Assembly (NCBI GenBank): GCA_963682055.1
Contig: OY821746.1
Location: forward strand, 18,093,992-18,157,991
Length of the DNA: 64,000 nt
Direction of reading: 5' to 3'
DNA from: Primula veris
Lineage: Eukaryota; Streptophyta; Magnoliopsida; Ericales; Primulaceae
In this document: piece after piece, positions 23,300-35,119 of the stretch
Position numbering within the stretch: position 1 is the stretch's first letter
Layout of the letters: every line of letters begins with the position of its first letter
The notes under the pieces: generated by a model
Database searches by the model: none
The model's input: the letters and a program-made list of their open reading frames with translations, nothing else
Told to the model about the DNA's origin: nothing
Program-made: the position numbers and the translations under genes

Positions 23300-24310
23300 T
23301 AGCGCAAGGCTTCTCTCACACCTTGGAATTGATTACGAGATGGTTGATTTCCTCGTAATGGACGTTATAACGGTCCCCTACTTTATCAGTTTAGTAGTTT
23401 CCCAAAAACTGATTATGCAGCATGTGATTGTGGTCACTATTTTATCTCTATGGGGATTTAGACAAAGAGATATAGATGAAGGTCCCTGTGTGACTTCATA
23501 ATGCTTGAATCAAGTAGTTCCTGACCACGGAACATGATCTCATTAAATGAGACGTTCACTATATGGATTAATATAATCCGAGCGGATGTGGTATACCCGC
23601 CTAAGTGAGTACTTGATTAGCTTGGGATACTTGAACAAGTATTATGCCCTTGAGTGTTTTATTACGTGGTCCATTTTTGGATTTGCCTTCGAGATGAAGG
23701 ATCTTGGGAAGACACGGTAGTGACTCGGCCTGATGATCGAGTCCCGTAAAGATTGAATTTAAGTCCATGATTCAGACTACACCCAGAAGGTGTTATGACG
23801 TTTTAGTCATCATGACGTTAAGTCGTCAGATTCTCCCATGATCGTTCGATCACTAGACATTGATATAGACCCAGTCCGTCCCTGATGAGACGATGAAGAG
23901 ATATTGAACCATCATGTTTATATCTAAGTACAATAAGCGCATCATTGTACTTGGTCTAATGTACTAGGACGAACATCTTGTCTGCTGTGAATGGTATAGC
24001 TCGACACAGCATCGCGCTAACACACTGCCATCGAAATGGCATAAAAGACATTGTCCCATTACCTTAAGGTAACTGTGGATGAGTGCTTGTCTTATCCCAT
24101 TTGCATCATCGAGTGTACCTACCCCCTTCGGTACTCGAATTAACGCAACTCTTTTTCGGTTATACCGATGCCGGTTACTTATCAGACCCGCATAAGGGAT
24201 ATTCCTAACATGGTCTGTCTTTACCATTAGGAATAAGGCAATATCTTGGAGGTCTTGGAATGACTCCAAACGAATCACTCTGATCTACGCGTGCTCTATC
24301 AGACGAATAG
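23300..24310 (+). pseudogene. decayed copia reverse transcriptase / RNase H of element B
   Basis: In shifting frames the order of a copia RT can be followed. There is a DYE......MDVITVPYFISL segment (about 23330), a VVT..LWG.......DEGP segment (about 23425), a YGL..SERMWYTRLSEYL segment (about 23555), and AR.S.ALTHCHRNGIKDI (about 24000) from the RT-RNase H junction. Stops and small indels occur throughout and the catalytic YVDD cannot be found intact. Confidence 0.75.
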
Positions 24311-24589
24311 AGAGTGTATATGGCTTCGAGCTCGTATTAACCATATTTGAATTACATATGCTCTGTCTCACGATCCAGATACAACACTTGTCTTATTTGA
24401 GAACAACTTGTTGTTATCGATTAAGAGAGAGATGACTAGATTATGCTATTTAGCTTTTCTCGCCGAAATTATTCTTCACATATGAAGTTTAAGAGTATCC
24501 AGTTGAATACTCGTTCTATTCCACGTTAGATTTTCTTACATCCAGTCGTGTGCAAGTAAATGAAGCATCCAGTCTAATGCTCGTACTCT

Positions 24590-25190
24590 TTATTGAAATA
24601 TGAAATCCTTGCACCCTGTCGTGTGCAAGTGAGGGGGAGCATCCATGTGAATGCTTATTGCACTAATTACTACTTAGTCGAAATCCTCGCACCCTGTCGT
24701 GTGCAAGTGAGGGGGAGGATCCAGTCGCATGCTCGTGTACTCTTTTTGTCCTTAGACCAAGGTTTTTTTCCCACTGGGTTTTCCTTGGCAAGGTTTTTAG
24801 CGAGACACGTTCCCATCATATCTCACTTAAGATTGCCGAAATTAGGGGGAGTATCCTGTTGTATACTTATTACCACTGTGTACTCTTTTGTCCTTCGACT
24901 AAAGGTTTTTCCCACTAGGTTAATCTAGTAAGGTTTTGATGAGGCACCTGTTTTGTGGTTGATCCCTACTACTACCATTGTTGCACTCTTTTTCCTTCGA
25001 TCAGAGATTTTCCCATTGGGTTTGCTCTGGCAAGGTTTTGATGAGGCACACTGTTTTGTGGTTAGTTACTTACATGATATTTCGGCCTATATCATTCGGC
25101 TACACAGTTTCTCCTAGGTGCCGGTTTTGTCCCACACTGGGTTTTTCGGCCCTAAGGTTTTTATGTGTTTAGCACTGCGAATGAACTCGA
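24590..25190 (+). repeat. 3' tandem repeat block of element B
   Basis: Four diverged copies of a unit of about 100-140 bp read ACTCTTT..TCCTT.GA, then GGTTTTTCCCACTGGGTTT, then CAAGGTTTT.ATGAGGCAC. Two copies of CACCCTGTCGTGTGCAAGTG (24606, 24688) precede them. Such 3' repeats are typical of Ale-type copia elements just before the polypurine tract. Confidence 0.75.
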
Positions 25191-25230
25191 CTCAAATCGA
25201 CTGCATGAAGACGAAGAATTCAAGACGTCC

Positions 25231-25240
25231 AAAGAGGGAG
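25231..25240 (+). other. polypurine tract of element B
   Basis: AAAGAGGGAG lies directly before the TG of the right LTR. Confidence 0.75.
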
Positions 25241-25464
25241 TGTTGTAGGATATTATTCGACTATTGGGCCTTACTCATAGTGGGCCTAAGTTGGGCTTTC
25301 TACCTTGTATAACCCTAACCTCTACTATATAAAGAAGGTTATGGTCACCTTGTATTCATACATTCTGATTAATAAAGTCTCCTTTATTGCTGTCTCTCAT
25401 ACCTCTCTCTATATCTATACATATCTCTATATATATCTATAACGAGCTAATATGTCACACAACA
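25241..25464 (+). repeat. 3' LTR of element B
   Basis: 224 bp copy of 18403-18625 with about eleven substitutions and a one-base insertion. It is followed by the ATTTA duplication at 25465-25469. Confidence 0.92.
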
Positions 25465-25469
25465 ATTTA

Positions 25470-27028
25470 ATAAATTTGTAACTTTTTTTTTTTGATTTTA
25501 TACACTGCTGTGTAAATTACAAACGGAAAAAGTTTTATATTTTCACTTTCCTACACCGAGTTTTTAAGTTTTCGATTTTGTACGCTCAACTACAATATAT
25601 TTTTATTTCTTACATCCATTTAAAAAAAAATGATCTAATACCCTATATACTTAATAAAAAACGTTATTTTAAAAGTTAGAATATGAATTTTAAAAATTTC
25701 AAAGTTTCCGTCTATTTTTTATGCTTCGAACCCAACTTGTTAGATCTAATTCCCGTTATTTAACATCGTATCGATTTAAACTTGTTAGTCTGAAACAGCT
25801 AAACACCACATTTACAAGTTATTATGATACAATTGAAAAAAAAAAGTTAAAATTAAAAAGAAATAGGGAATTTAATCGCCAATAGTGGCCACATCCAATT
25901 TCAAAAAAAATCGGTTTTAGTAAGCCTTATTCGGCCGAATTGAAATTTCAATTTGCTAAGATATTTAACTCGGATGGAAAACTAGACCAAACGAATCAAC
26001 TCAAAGCCTAAAATACCATCAATTTGATATATTATTCGACATGATGGGTCTAAATCTAAAAAAACATAGCTTGTATTTACTAAAATACGCTATATACAAA
26101 CAAAACCAAAAAAATTGTACAAAAGATGGAGATCTATTTCCTCGTCTATGATATATAGAGAGGGGAATAAGAGAGATTTAGAGAAAAAAAACGAGAGATG
26201 AAGATGGAAGGGAGGGAGGAATTAATGACTTAGGCTATGTTTGTTTTGGCAGAAGATAGAGGTTCGGAAATATTTTCCCGGAAATACATCTATTTGTTTG
26301 TTTTACGTAAAAATCTATTTTTCAGAAGAAAAAAAAAATCAGAATTGAAAGATTATTAAGAAAAATAACTTACTCTAAAATTGTCAATAAAGTATTTTTT
26401 AGAACTAATGTGTGACCATAACAAAAGTAACTTATGATGAAAATTGATCAACATTGTTAAATCTAATTAATAATATTGTAAAATGCAAGTTCCATAAATT
26501 ATTTAAAAAGTAACTTATAACTTATAAAGCAGTAATCCATAAGTTAAATTGTGAGTAATTTATAAGAAACAAGTAAATTAGTTAACGGCTATAACTTTAA
26601 AAATAACTAATAAGTGAAAACTAACAAAAAGATAAATAAAATTGGACTTTTTTCTCGTAAAATGTTAACTTCTTTTAAGTGAATATCAAATCATATGAAA
26701 AAAAGTAACGGGATCGGTCAAACTTGATCGGTTAAGCTGATCGATCAAGTAACGAGATTTCAAAAAAATTTCAAATAAGTTTTATCAACTTCCAAACTAA
26801 TCGAAAAAGGAACTTTTGAATGAAGTGCCCAAAAACTGCTCAAAATAGCAATAATTTTGAAATGTGCTAGAAGTCCCCAAAAAACCACAAAAAGTGAAAT
26901 CCGCGATCTGTTTTTTCCGACAGCTGCACTAAAATACTATCTGCCTTCAGATCATGTTTTTCCGTGTCAAGAGGTCTCGCAAGGGGAATTGTGAGCAATT
27001 TGTGACAGGACCGTCAATATGTGACAGT
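25470..27028. other. AT-rich intergenic DNA, no gene
   Basis: No supported frame. A short cluster of GATCGGT/GATCGAT words occurs at about 26712-26750, similar in wording to the arrays at 30423 and 49845. Nothing else stands out. Confidence 0.5.
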
Positions 27029-29255
27029 TTTGTAACATGATGGTCAATTTGTGACAGTTTTGTAATAGATTTTGACCCTCATAAAATCAATATTATTTTA
27101 TAGTGTTTGTTTTATATTTACCGGTTATGAATAGTATAGGTCCACCACTATACAACTAGAGTACATCAAATAATTTTCTCTTCTTTTTCGTTAAGTAATT
27201 ATTTCATGCTTCTAGTGAACATTAACAGTCAAAACACGCTTTAATTTTATAAGATAATTAAATGTGAAGGTAAACTTTATAATTTTTTTAATAATAGTTC
27301 CTCATTTTAAGAGAAGTAACATAATTGACTCATATATTTTTTGAATAAATATAATGGCGTTAGACACATATGAAGTAAAAATATCAAAAAAACCATTTTA
27401 GTTAGAAAAATATTTTTTCTCACCTAATTTTCAACCCAAAAACCTTATCCGCCGGAGTGGCAGATGAGATGGACCAATTTTTCTATTTGTGATTTTAAAA
27501 AACAATTTTCACCTAATACATGATTTGTACATCTAATCCGTAAAGATTTTTGGGTCAGATTTTTGGGTGACTATAGCAATACTCCTAGTTGAATAACACA
27601 TAATTAAGGGAAACGGTTTAATTAGAATAGTTTATTATATTTAATATGTTATAATTAAAAAAAATTACTTTAAACACGGTTTAATAAAAAGTCATATTAA
27701 TGATTATTATTAAAAAAAAAAAAACTTTAATTTAAGAAATTTTTTACAAATTTAATTTGAGCCTAATGCTGGAGACCGCACTGCTGAAAGATCCTGGACT
27801 AAGCATTCTGTAATATATTAAGCTAATGATTAGACCGTAAAATAGAGAACGAAAGTAAAGTATTTGGTATTAACGCTTATTTTTTGGATAAGATGGATCC
27901 TTGAAATATTACACCATTTTTATAGAGAAATGTGTTCAATAGGTGGATGATGATAAATGGCGAAGTTATGCGCTTTATGGCATAATGAGCTTTGACGTAG
28001 AGCACTCACACACGACTCTCTATAAGGCCATATTATGTCAAATTTGTTGAGTTCTGTCAAAAAAAAAAAAAAAAAAACCCATCAGCCTAGCTTTATACTA
28101 GTTATATTTAATAAATGATAAAGTGGATATGAGTTTTTAACTTACAATCACCATAAAACATATAAAATCCACTTTATTAACTTGTGAACGAGTTCTTTTG
28201 CTTAGTTTACAAAGAGTGAGAGAAAAGTAAAATGTAAATATATATTAGTTTATTTATAATAGAGATAATGATAAAGAGTATGAAGTTTTATATAATATTA
28301 TAAGAGATATCTAAAATAAAAAAATAAATATTTTTTTGTTAGCTTTGAATAGCGTCGTTACTAGCCATATGTGAATGCTCTTACCTAAACACGAAAATGT
28401 CTCTTTAATTTCTCATGGGCATTTCAGTACAAAATAGTGTTTATTTTGTAAGAGTTAAGGCCTTGTTTGGTTGCAGGACAAAATGGATGGGATAGGATTA
28501 AAAGAGTAGTGGGACCATATGTAACGTGTTTGTTTTGTATTTTTGTACATGTATTACTAGTTCCATATGCATTTCAAATCCCAACCTGAGCATCATTTGG
28601 AATACCTGCATTAGGTGGTATTACAAAAGAAGTGTGAACTCATTCTTATATAAAGACAAAAATATCCCGAGTACTTAAAATAGAAAAACACACATTCGAT
28701 CCATATCTATTAAAGATAATATTTTTATGAAATTAATGAATAGTTAACATTCCAATGTTTTTTTTTACTGGGTTTACCTATATCTCCAATTCACAATTTT
28801 TTTTAATTAGTAAGTTTTTATTTTTTATTACGTGAGACTTAATTTATTTTTTTAAATAGTTATTTATGTATGAAGTATTGCTTTGTGTTTGATTTTTTCT
28901 TGCAAAACATTTATTGTTATTTATAATTACCAATTATAAGATTTTTTTTCTTTTAATTCAAAAGAAAGTATAAATTATGCATGTTATAGTTTTCCCTGAA
29001 TTTGTATTAGTTGTATATTTAGTTTATGGATGGGTAAAATCGTAATTTTAGTAATTAGTCCGGTTGCAATACGAATGTAAACAAACACTACTTCGGATTA
29101 GTCATCCGGACTAAAAATACCATCATCATTTGTATAACCTCCGACATTAATAGTCCCGGGACTAGTAGTCCCGTAACCAAACAAGGCCTAAAAGTTGTCA
29201 CTGATTTGAAATTTTATTACAAAACTGTCAGAAATTGACCATCATGTCACAAACT
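27029..29255. mobile_element. candidate inverted-repeat transposon remnant
   Basis: Positions 27029-27075 and 29208-29255 are inverted copies sharing CATGATGGTCAATTT, GACAGTTTTGTAATA and ATTT. Further TTTGTGAC words lie outside both ends. The arms are about 2.1 kb apart and enclose the Tourist-like MITE. The true ends and target duplication could not be fixed, and no transposase is present. It could be a Mutator-type derivative. Confidence 0.5.
28459..29188. mobile_element. Tourist-like (PIF/Harbinger) MITE
   Basis: Both ends read GGCCTTGTTTGGTT inward (14 perfect bases, then partly matching). The element is flanked by the 3-bp duplication TAA at 28456-28458 and 29189-29191. End sequence and TAA duplication are hallmarks of Tourist MITEs moved by PIF/Harbinger transposase. 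At 730 bp it is long for the class. It shares internal words (AATCCCAACCT, CATCATTTG, GGTATTAC) with the MITE at 15313-15687. Confidence 0.88.
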
Positions 29256-29573
29256 CGTCACAAAAACCGTAACAAGTAAGCTCGTCACAAAAAAACCGTT
29301 ACAATTTCTCTCGCTAATTGGACATATTTTTTTACAGTGTTTAACTCACCTTATGAAGCCAAAACCTTTAGTGGGTCGTTGAATCATCTAACAACAAATC
29401 TAATCGTATCCGAGCAAATTGTTTGGGGTTCTAAGAAATAGACTTATCTAAGTTTTAAAATCGGGATGAAACTTATTTAATTTTTACTATCGACCCAATA
29501 GTTTTCGTCAATTTTTATTTTTTTCATCTATTTTTCAAATTATTGACTCTATATATTTATTTCACTTCTAGAT

Positions 29574-30800
29574 TGTTGGCCCGTGTGCGGCTAAACCTTA
29601 GAGGGGGGTGAATAAGGTTTATGGCGATTTTCGCCTAATTAAAACTTAAGTGCAACTAACACCCCAACTAATGCAATTATAAGCTTAAGCGTTATAACAA
29701 GAGTTAAAGAATTGCTAAAATTACTTAACGCAAACAAGAAAATAAGCAATAAAATAAGTTGCGTAAAGTAAAAGTAAGGGAAAGGAATTGACACCGCGAT
29801 TTATAGAGGTTCGGCAAACGCGCCTACGTCCTCTCCTCGGTACTACCGAGTATTTCACTAAAAATGTTCTTGCGGATATTACAAATCCTATTGAGCCCAA
29901 TCGACCGATTGGCTCACCCTCTACCCGGGGTTCCTACTCTTGATACAAGTGCAAGAGAACACGTCTACGAGTCTACGACTCCCCCTCAATTTATGAGTAC
30001 CCGAATGAAAAAACCTAGAGCTTTTAAGCTTCACTTGCTTACAAAGCCTCTACCCGTTCACTCGCTCACAATTGAGTTTATAAAACACTCGATACAAATT
30101 TAGTTACAAAAATATAACTTCGCTCACGATTCTAATTGCTTCTTAAAAAGCTAATTGGTGAGTTGTTGATGATGATTGAGCTTGAATCTCCTTTTCTTTG
30201 ATTTCCCTCTTTCTCGAATATATTCACCAAAAATGGTGATTTTAGGGTTTTTATGAGATAGGTTGAAGGAAGTTAATAGATGTTGTAATTGGTTATTTAG
30301 GAGAGAGATTGGGGTGGTTTATATAACAGCAAAGTCTGTTTTTCTGGGTTATGACCGTTGAAAGGTTATAACAGCTCTTTTCCAGAATAAGCTGAAAAGC
30401 TGTTTTCGAAAACTACAGAAAACGATCGGTCGTTTTCTACAGTCGATCGGTCGTTTTACAGAAAACGATCGGTCGTTTTCTGAAAACGATCGGTCGTTTT
30501 TATACTGGACTCACTGGAAGAAATTGGACCAAAAACGATCGGTCGTTTTTGTCCAGTCGATCGGTCGACTGTAATCCTGGTCCCATAAATCTTCGAATGC
30601 TCATAACTCCTTCGTTTTAGCTCCGATTTTGGTTCCGCTTGAACTTATGGCTTCGTTATCGAATGCTCTATCATTTAAAGACCTGAAATATACGTTTTCT
30701 ATTTTTGGACAAGACAAGAGTTATATCATCGAAATCGTAAAATCATTAAACGCATAATCAAAGTAATAATCAAAATCATTATTGAACTCTATGTTCAACA
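29574..30800 (+). mobile_element. solo LTR (1227 bp)
   Basis: The unit begins TGTTGGCCCG and ends GTTCAACA, and is flanked by a perfect TAGAT duplication at 29569-29573 and 30801-30805. No internal region or second copy is nearby, so it is a solo LTR left by recombination between two LTRs. Its beginning (AGAGGGGGGTGAATAAGG) is of a type common in plant LTR elements. It holds six copies of CGATCGGTCG at 30423-30567. The small frame at 29864-30103 is not considered coding. Strand is arbitrary because no primer site or polypurine tract remains. Confidence 0.88.
30423..30567. repeat. six copies of CGATCGGTCG in the solo LTR
   Basis: Copies start at 30423, 30444, 30466, 30487, 30536 and 30558, so most lie 21-22 bp apart. 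Several sit in AAAACGATCGGTCGTTTT, a 7-bp stem with a 4-base loop. Regular spacing of about two helical turns is what binding sites on one face of DNA would show. Confidence 0.85.
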
Positions 30801-30805
30801 TAGAT

Positions 30806-31489
30806 TAAGCGTAAATTTTAAATAGCGACTATATATTTGTGGTATTAAAACTTAAACAATTTATAGTTTTTTGATATACGGTTGATAATAGATTGAAATT
30901 GAGACCGGGCAAAAAATTGTTCATCTTGCCCACTAATTTGACACGAATATATCATTCATGCCGACAAGAATTTAGGCACACCAATTGGTCTAAATGATTT
31001 TTAGATTTAATATTTATTTTACGCTAGTTATCATTCTTATTGCAAACCAAATTATATACTACTTTTTCTTACGGATAATTGTTAAAAGGTATTAATTATA
31101 ATTGTAGGTTTTTTTTTCAATTTAATATAAATATTGGGTTAAATACACAAGGAGGTGGAGAAAAGTATGAAAGAGGAGATGCGAATTTGGATCCTGACTT
31201 GGAGTTTTAGTACTATCAAGGAGTTTTAGTAGTAATACAGTAGAACCTTTACAAATCAGTAGTCATTAAATTAAATACACTCTTTGAACTAATATTTTTA
31301 TCCACTTGGATCAATATAAAAAATCACTGATTTCAAGTGATTTTCGATAAATTAATAAGATAATAAAATTTAGAAACATCATTATATACATATTTGTTCC
31401 ACGTAAAATCATAAATTAATAATTTTTCAAAATAACAAATATAATTAGAACGATTGCGTGAAATATGACTATATAATTGTTTGTTTATT
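30806..31489. other. AT-rich intergenic DNA, no gene
   Basis: No frame, RNA gene or repeat boundary was supported in this stretch. Confidence 0.5.
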
Positions 31490-33056
31490 GAGCTGAATTC
31501 ACTTTAGTGCCCCGTGTTTTGCCTGTTTTTTGGTTTAGAATACCCGGTTTCGAAAATATTGATTTAGTGCCATCAATTTAACATATTGTGATCCGAGTTT
31601 ACAAAAATTTTATTTAGTGACCTTAATTTATTAATTTTTTTTTGATTTGGTGACCTACTAGACTCAACATGTTTTAAAAAATTACAATCTAATCCACATA
31701 GTTTAGATATTAATAAACTAGTCATTGATTTGTTGAAAGTGATAAAATTAACTTTTTTACAATTTTTTTTTAAAAACACGTTTTCAAATAAGCAACTTAT
31801 CTTATCTTTTTTTTAATTTTTTTTTATAAAAAAAAATATTTTTTCCCAATAAAATGGGAAATTCTATTAAAACAAAAGATGTTTTTCTAATATGACTACT
31901 GGATTTTATTATTTTTTACCGATAAAATTATGTCTGAAAATATTTATTTAGAATTGTTTACTTATGAGAAATTTCAATAAAAACGACTTTGAGGCCAATC
32001 TTTTTTTTCAAAAAATTCTTTCCTTGGAGAAAGCAAGCTTCTTTTGGGAAATTTGAAAAGAGAATATTATATTAAAGAAATTTCATAGAGAATATTATAT
32101 TAAAGAAATTTCATAGAGAATACAATTTTTCTAAAAAGAATAAAAATTTACCCATAGTGTTTATAAAAACTAGTAATTATTTTCAAATTTTAATCAGTAT
32201 ATTTCACATCTTTTGCTATAATATTAAATAAAAATACACTTTGAGGAGCATATTATATATTTTAGCATAATAAAAAAGTGAAAGTTTTCCCAATAATTCA
32301 AGAACTTGTAAAACTATTTTTTTATTTAATATTTTTGCAAAAGATGTGCAAATTTACTGATTAACTTTTTAAAAGAACTACTAGTTTTTATAGATACTAT
32401 GGCCAATATTTTTATTTTTATTTTGGAAATTTATTATTCTCTAACGTTTTTTTAGTATATTCTCTTTCCAAAATATTTTAAATTTCCCAAAAAAGCTTAC
32501 TTTCTTCAAAGAAATAATTTTTTGAAAGTCATTTTTTAATATATTATTTTTAAAATCATTTCTTTTCTACATTAAATTTTTTGTTAAGGTAAACAATTTC
32601 AAAAAATATGTTTGAAACATAATTTTATCGGTGAAAAAGAATTTTTTTTTGTAAACTTATAAAAAAGATAACTTTTATTTTAATAGAAACTCATGCTTTA
32701 TTAGGAAAAAAATATTTAAAAATTATTATTTTAAAAAAAAAGTTTCTTATTTGAAAACGTGTTATTTTAATAAAAATGTAAAAGATTTAATTTTGTCACT
32801 TTTTACAAATCAGTGGATAGTTTATTAATTTCTAAAATATGTGGGATGAATTGTAATTTTTTAAAATTTATGAAGTTTAGTAGGTTACAAATAATTTTTT
32901 TTTAATAAACTGAGCTCACTAAATAAAAATTTTGTAAACTGAGTCACTTAAATCAAATAATATGTTAAGTTGATGGCGCTAAATTAACTTTTTCGAAACT
33001 TGTAACAATAAACCAAAAAACAGGCAAAACACAGTGCATTAAAGTGAATTTAGCCC
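31490..33056. mobile_element. 1.57-kb foldback element (near-complete palindrome)
   Basis: The ends are inverted copies (left GAGCTGAATTCACTTTAGTG; right, reversed, GGGCTAAATTCACTTTAATG). The inversion continues inward through TGTTTTGCCTGTTTTTTGG, TATTAATAAACTAG, AAAACACGTTTTC and GATAAAATTATGT almost to the middle, near 32280, where TATAAAAACTAGTA, ACATCTTTTGC and AATATTAAATAAAAA still pair. Arms are about 740 bp. There is no coding capacity. A clean 9-bp target duplication is not visible. The terminal GGGCTAAATT words are of a kind seen on Mutator-like elements. The element at 62427-63491 shares its arm sequence. Confidence 0.85.
32059..32120. repeat. tandem duplication in the left arm of the foldback
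   Basis: AGAATATTATATTAAAGAAA with its flank TTTCATAGAG is repeated twice in tandem. The right arm shows no such duplication, so it arose after the palindrome formed. Confidence 0.65.
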
Positions 33057-33354
33057 TTATTTTTAAAATTTAAATATAATTGGAACTCATCTATAGTTTA
33101 ATCTATCAAATGTTTGTTTTTAATATCTATTCTTAGCATGCTAAGCAGTTAAAATTTAATAAAATTTATATTTTAGTAATTGAAGTAGTGTATTTAACTT
33201 ACTAACGAGTTTGACGATTATTGTTAGTAATATATAATTAATTTTATGTTAGTAACAAGTATATTTATTATAGAATTGATAAAAACCTCTTTAAAATGTT
33301 AAATTATTAATTTATCGATTAATTAGTATATCTTTAAATTAATAAAAAAAGTAA

Positions 33355-33396
<42 letters not shown>

Positions 33397-34073
33397 TAGT
33401 AAGCTTTTTGTGAACAACTAAAAAAACAAATGAAAGAAATCTAAATTGAATAAAAATAAAATAAAACACATAATATTAGTACACCACTTGTACGGAAATC
33501 TAAATGAATACTGTATTTGCAATAATTTTGCATATGTTAGAAAACAGCACTAAATATACAATAATATATTAAGTATTGAAAACGTAAATATAAGATGAAT
33601 ACGAGATATAACGTGTTTCGGCGTTTCAACGCTTTTGACTTCTGGGTTGAACCTTACTTTACGAAAAAATCATTACCTTTTTATATATATTTATATATAT
33701 GAAAGTGTAATTTACAAAATATACGATTTTGTTCCTTATTGGATGATTCATAAGTGCAAATGAAGTTGACTATTTATACAGACATAACATGAGTATCATC
33801 TAATACAATTGTGACACATGTCACTGGGGGGGGGGGTTGTGTGATGTGTTAAATTGATAGGACCATGTGTAATGTTAATGAGATGATGAGTCATAACAGC
33901 ATCATTGGAATTAAACCGAAACAAAGAGTAGTTATCATATGAAACAAAAGACGACAAAAGAAAGTGTGAGTAGAGTTGTCAAAAATCATGGGTGGCATCG
34001 TGCGTATTTAAAATCATCGTCGCTTTCTATTTTTGTACCAAAAAAATAAAAGAGTATATTTAATTAAAACTAA
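33057..34073 (+). promoter_or_regulatory. upstream region of the nucleoside hydrolase gene
   Basis: AT-rich DNA with an (AT)n tract at about 33358-33390 and an 11-base G run at about 33826-33836. A TATA-like TATTTAAAA at 34005-34013 lies about 60 bp before the start codon and is the likely core promoter. Confidence 0.4.
33358..33390. repeat. (AT)n microsatellite
   Basis: About sixteen uninterrupted AT units, likely polymorphic. Confidence 0.9.
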
Positions 34074-35082
34074 ATGGCAGCTCCACAGCAAATGGAGAAT
34101 AAGAAGAAGATCATTATCGATACAGACCCAGGAATCGGTACACCATATATTTATCTACTACCAAATCATACCTTTACATTCTTTATCCGTTTTTATATTT
34201 CTCTATATTATTTCTCAACTCTATATCAGATCATCTTTCATATTTTATATTGTTCACTTATGTTAATTTTAATGACCCACAAATCTTACTTTTTGTCTAT
34301 TGACAGTGAGTTCGTAGTTTTGATGTTGAATTATTGAAATATGCCAAAAACTACACACCAATATTTCCTACTACTTTTTACACCTAGTATCTGCTATAGT
34401 TATGGTATGGGACATTCCTGTACAAAATCAGGGCCGCTCCGACCCCTTTTACACCTAAGCCCTATAATTTTCTAGGCCTTTTTTTTTTTTTTTTTTACTT
34501 TGGCCGAAATAATTCATATCATGCTTTAAAAAAAATCCCAGAAAAATCACAAAATATAAATCATTTTGTAATAAAAACTAAGTATTGTCTTTTACGTTAC
34601 ACAAAATATACTATAAAATCATATAGGTTCTTCGTGTATTGTATCACACGGTAAAAACGACTTCATTCTGAAAAAAAAAACATTTTTTTTTAATAATTTT
34701 CATACCTATTCCAGGACTGGCGCCTAAGTTATCCGGATTACTGGCTTATGCCAAAATCGTCCCTGTACAAAATTATGGAACTGATTACAGTCACGAAATG
34801 GGGTTATTCATTTTGATGTTTTTGGGCTTGCAAACGCTCTAAGATTAAGTTATTCCAGCTTTGGCCTTATTATCAATAGAAAGCAGTACTTTAGCGGATG
34901 ATTTCTCTTAGAAAACAGATTTGTTTCGTTAATATAAAGCCATTGGAATGATGCATTCAGTTTCAGTTATAGACAGACAATAAAAGAAGGAAGGAGTTAG
35001 TTTCTGTTTTTTCGAGGCAGGAAATATCTATGATCACCGTTCCCTATTTCACCATTAGTACTTCCTAAGTAGTACAAAAAGT

Positions 35083-35119
<37 letters not shown>

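Larger units (their letters stand above)
18403..25464 (+). mobile_element. complete but decayed Ty1-copia element (element B)
   Basis: Two short LTRs (223 and 224 bp, TGTTG...CAACA) enclose 6.6 kb and are flanked by a perfect ATTTA duplication at 18398-18402 and 25465-25469. A primer-site-like TGTTATCGGCAC follows the left LTR, and AAAGAGGGAG precedes the right LTR. Pieces of gag, integrase, reverse transcriptase and RNase H can be followed in order in broken frames, which resemble the Ale/Retrofit copia lineage. No frame exceeds 150 codons. The LTRs differ at only about a dozen positions (about 95 percent identical), far less decay than the coding region shows. This suggests that it was already defective when it last moved. 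Confidence 0.93.

Noticed and set aside
24593..25312. several plus-strand frames of 60-111 codons
   Set aside because: They fall in the non-coding tandem repeats and LTR of element B.
27941..28042. C/D snoRNA candidate (GGATGATGATAAATGG)
   Set aside because: A C-box-like word is present, but no matching D box or guide stretch was found at the right distance.
29864..30103. 79-codon frame
   Set aside because: Within a solo LTR with defined ends and target duplication; no motif.
30423..30567. CRISPR-like array
   Set aside because: The repeat is only 10 bp, spacers are AT-rich and not unique in length, no cas genes exist, and the setting is a plant LTR.
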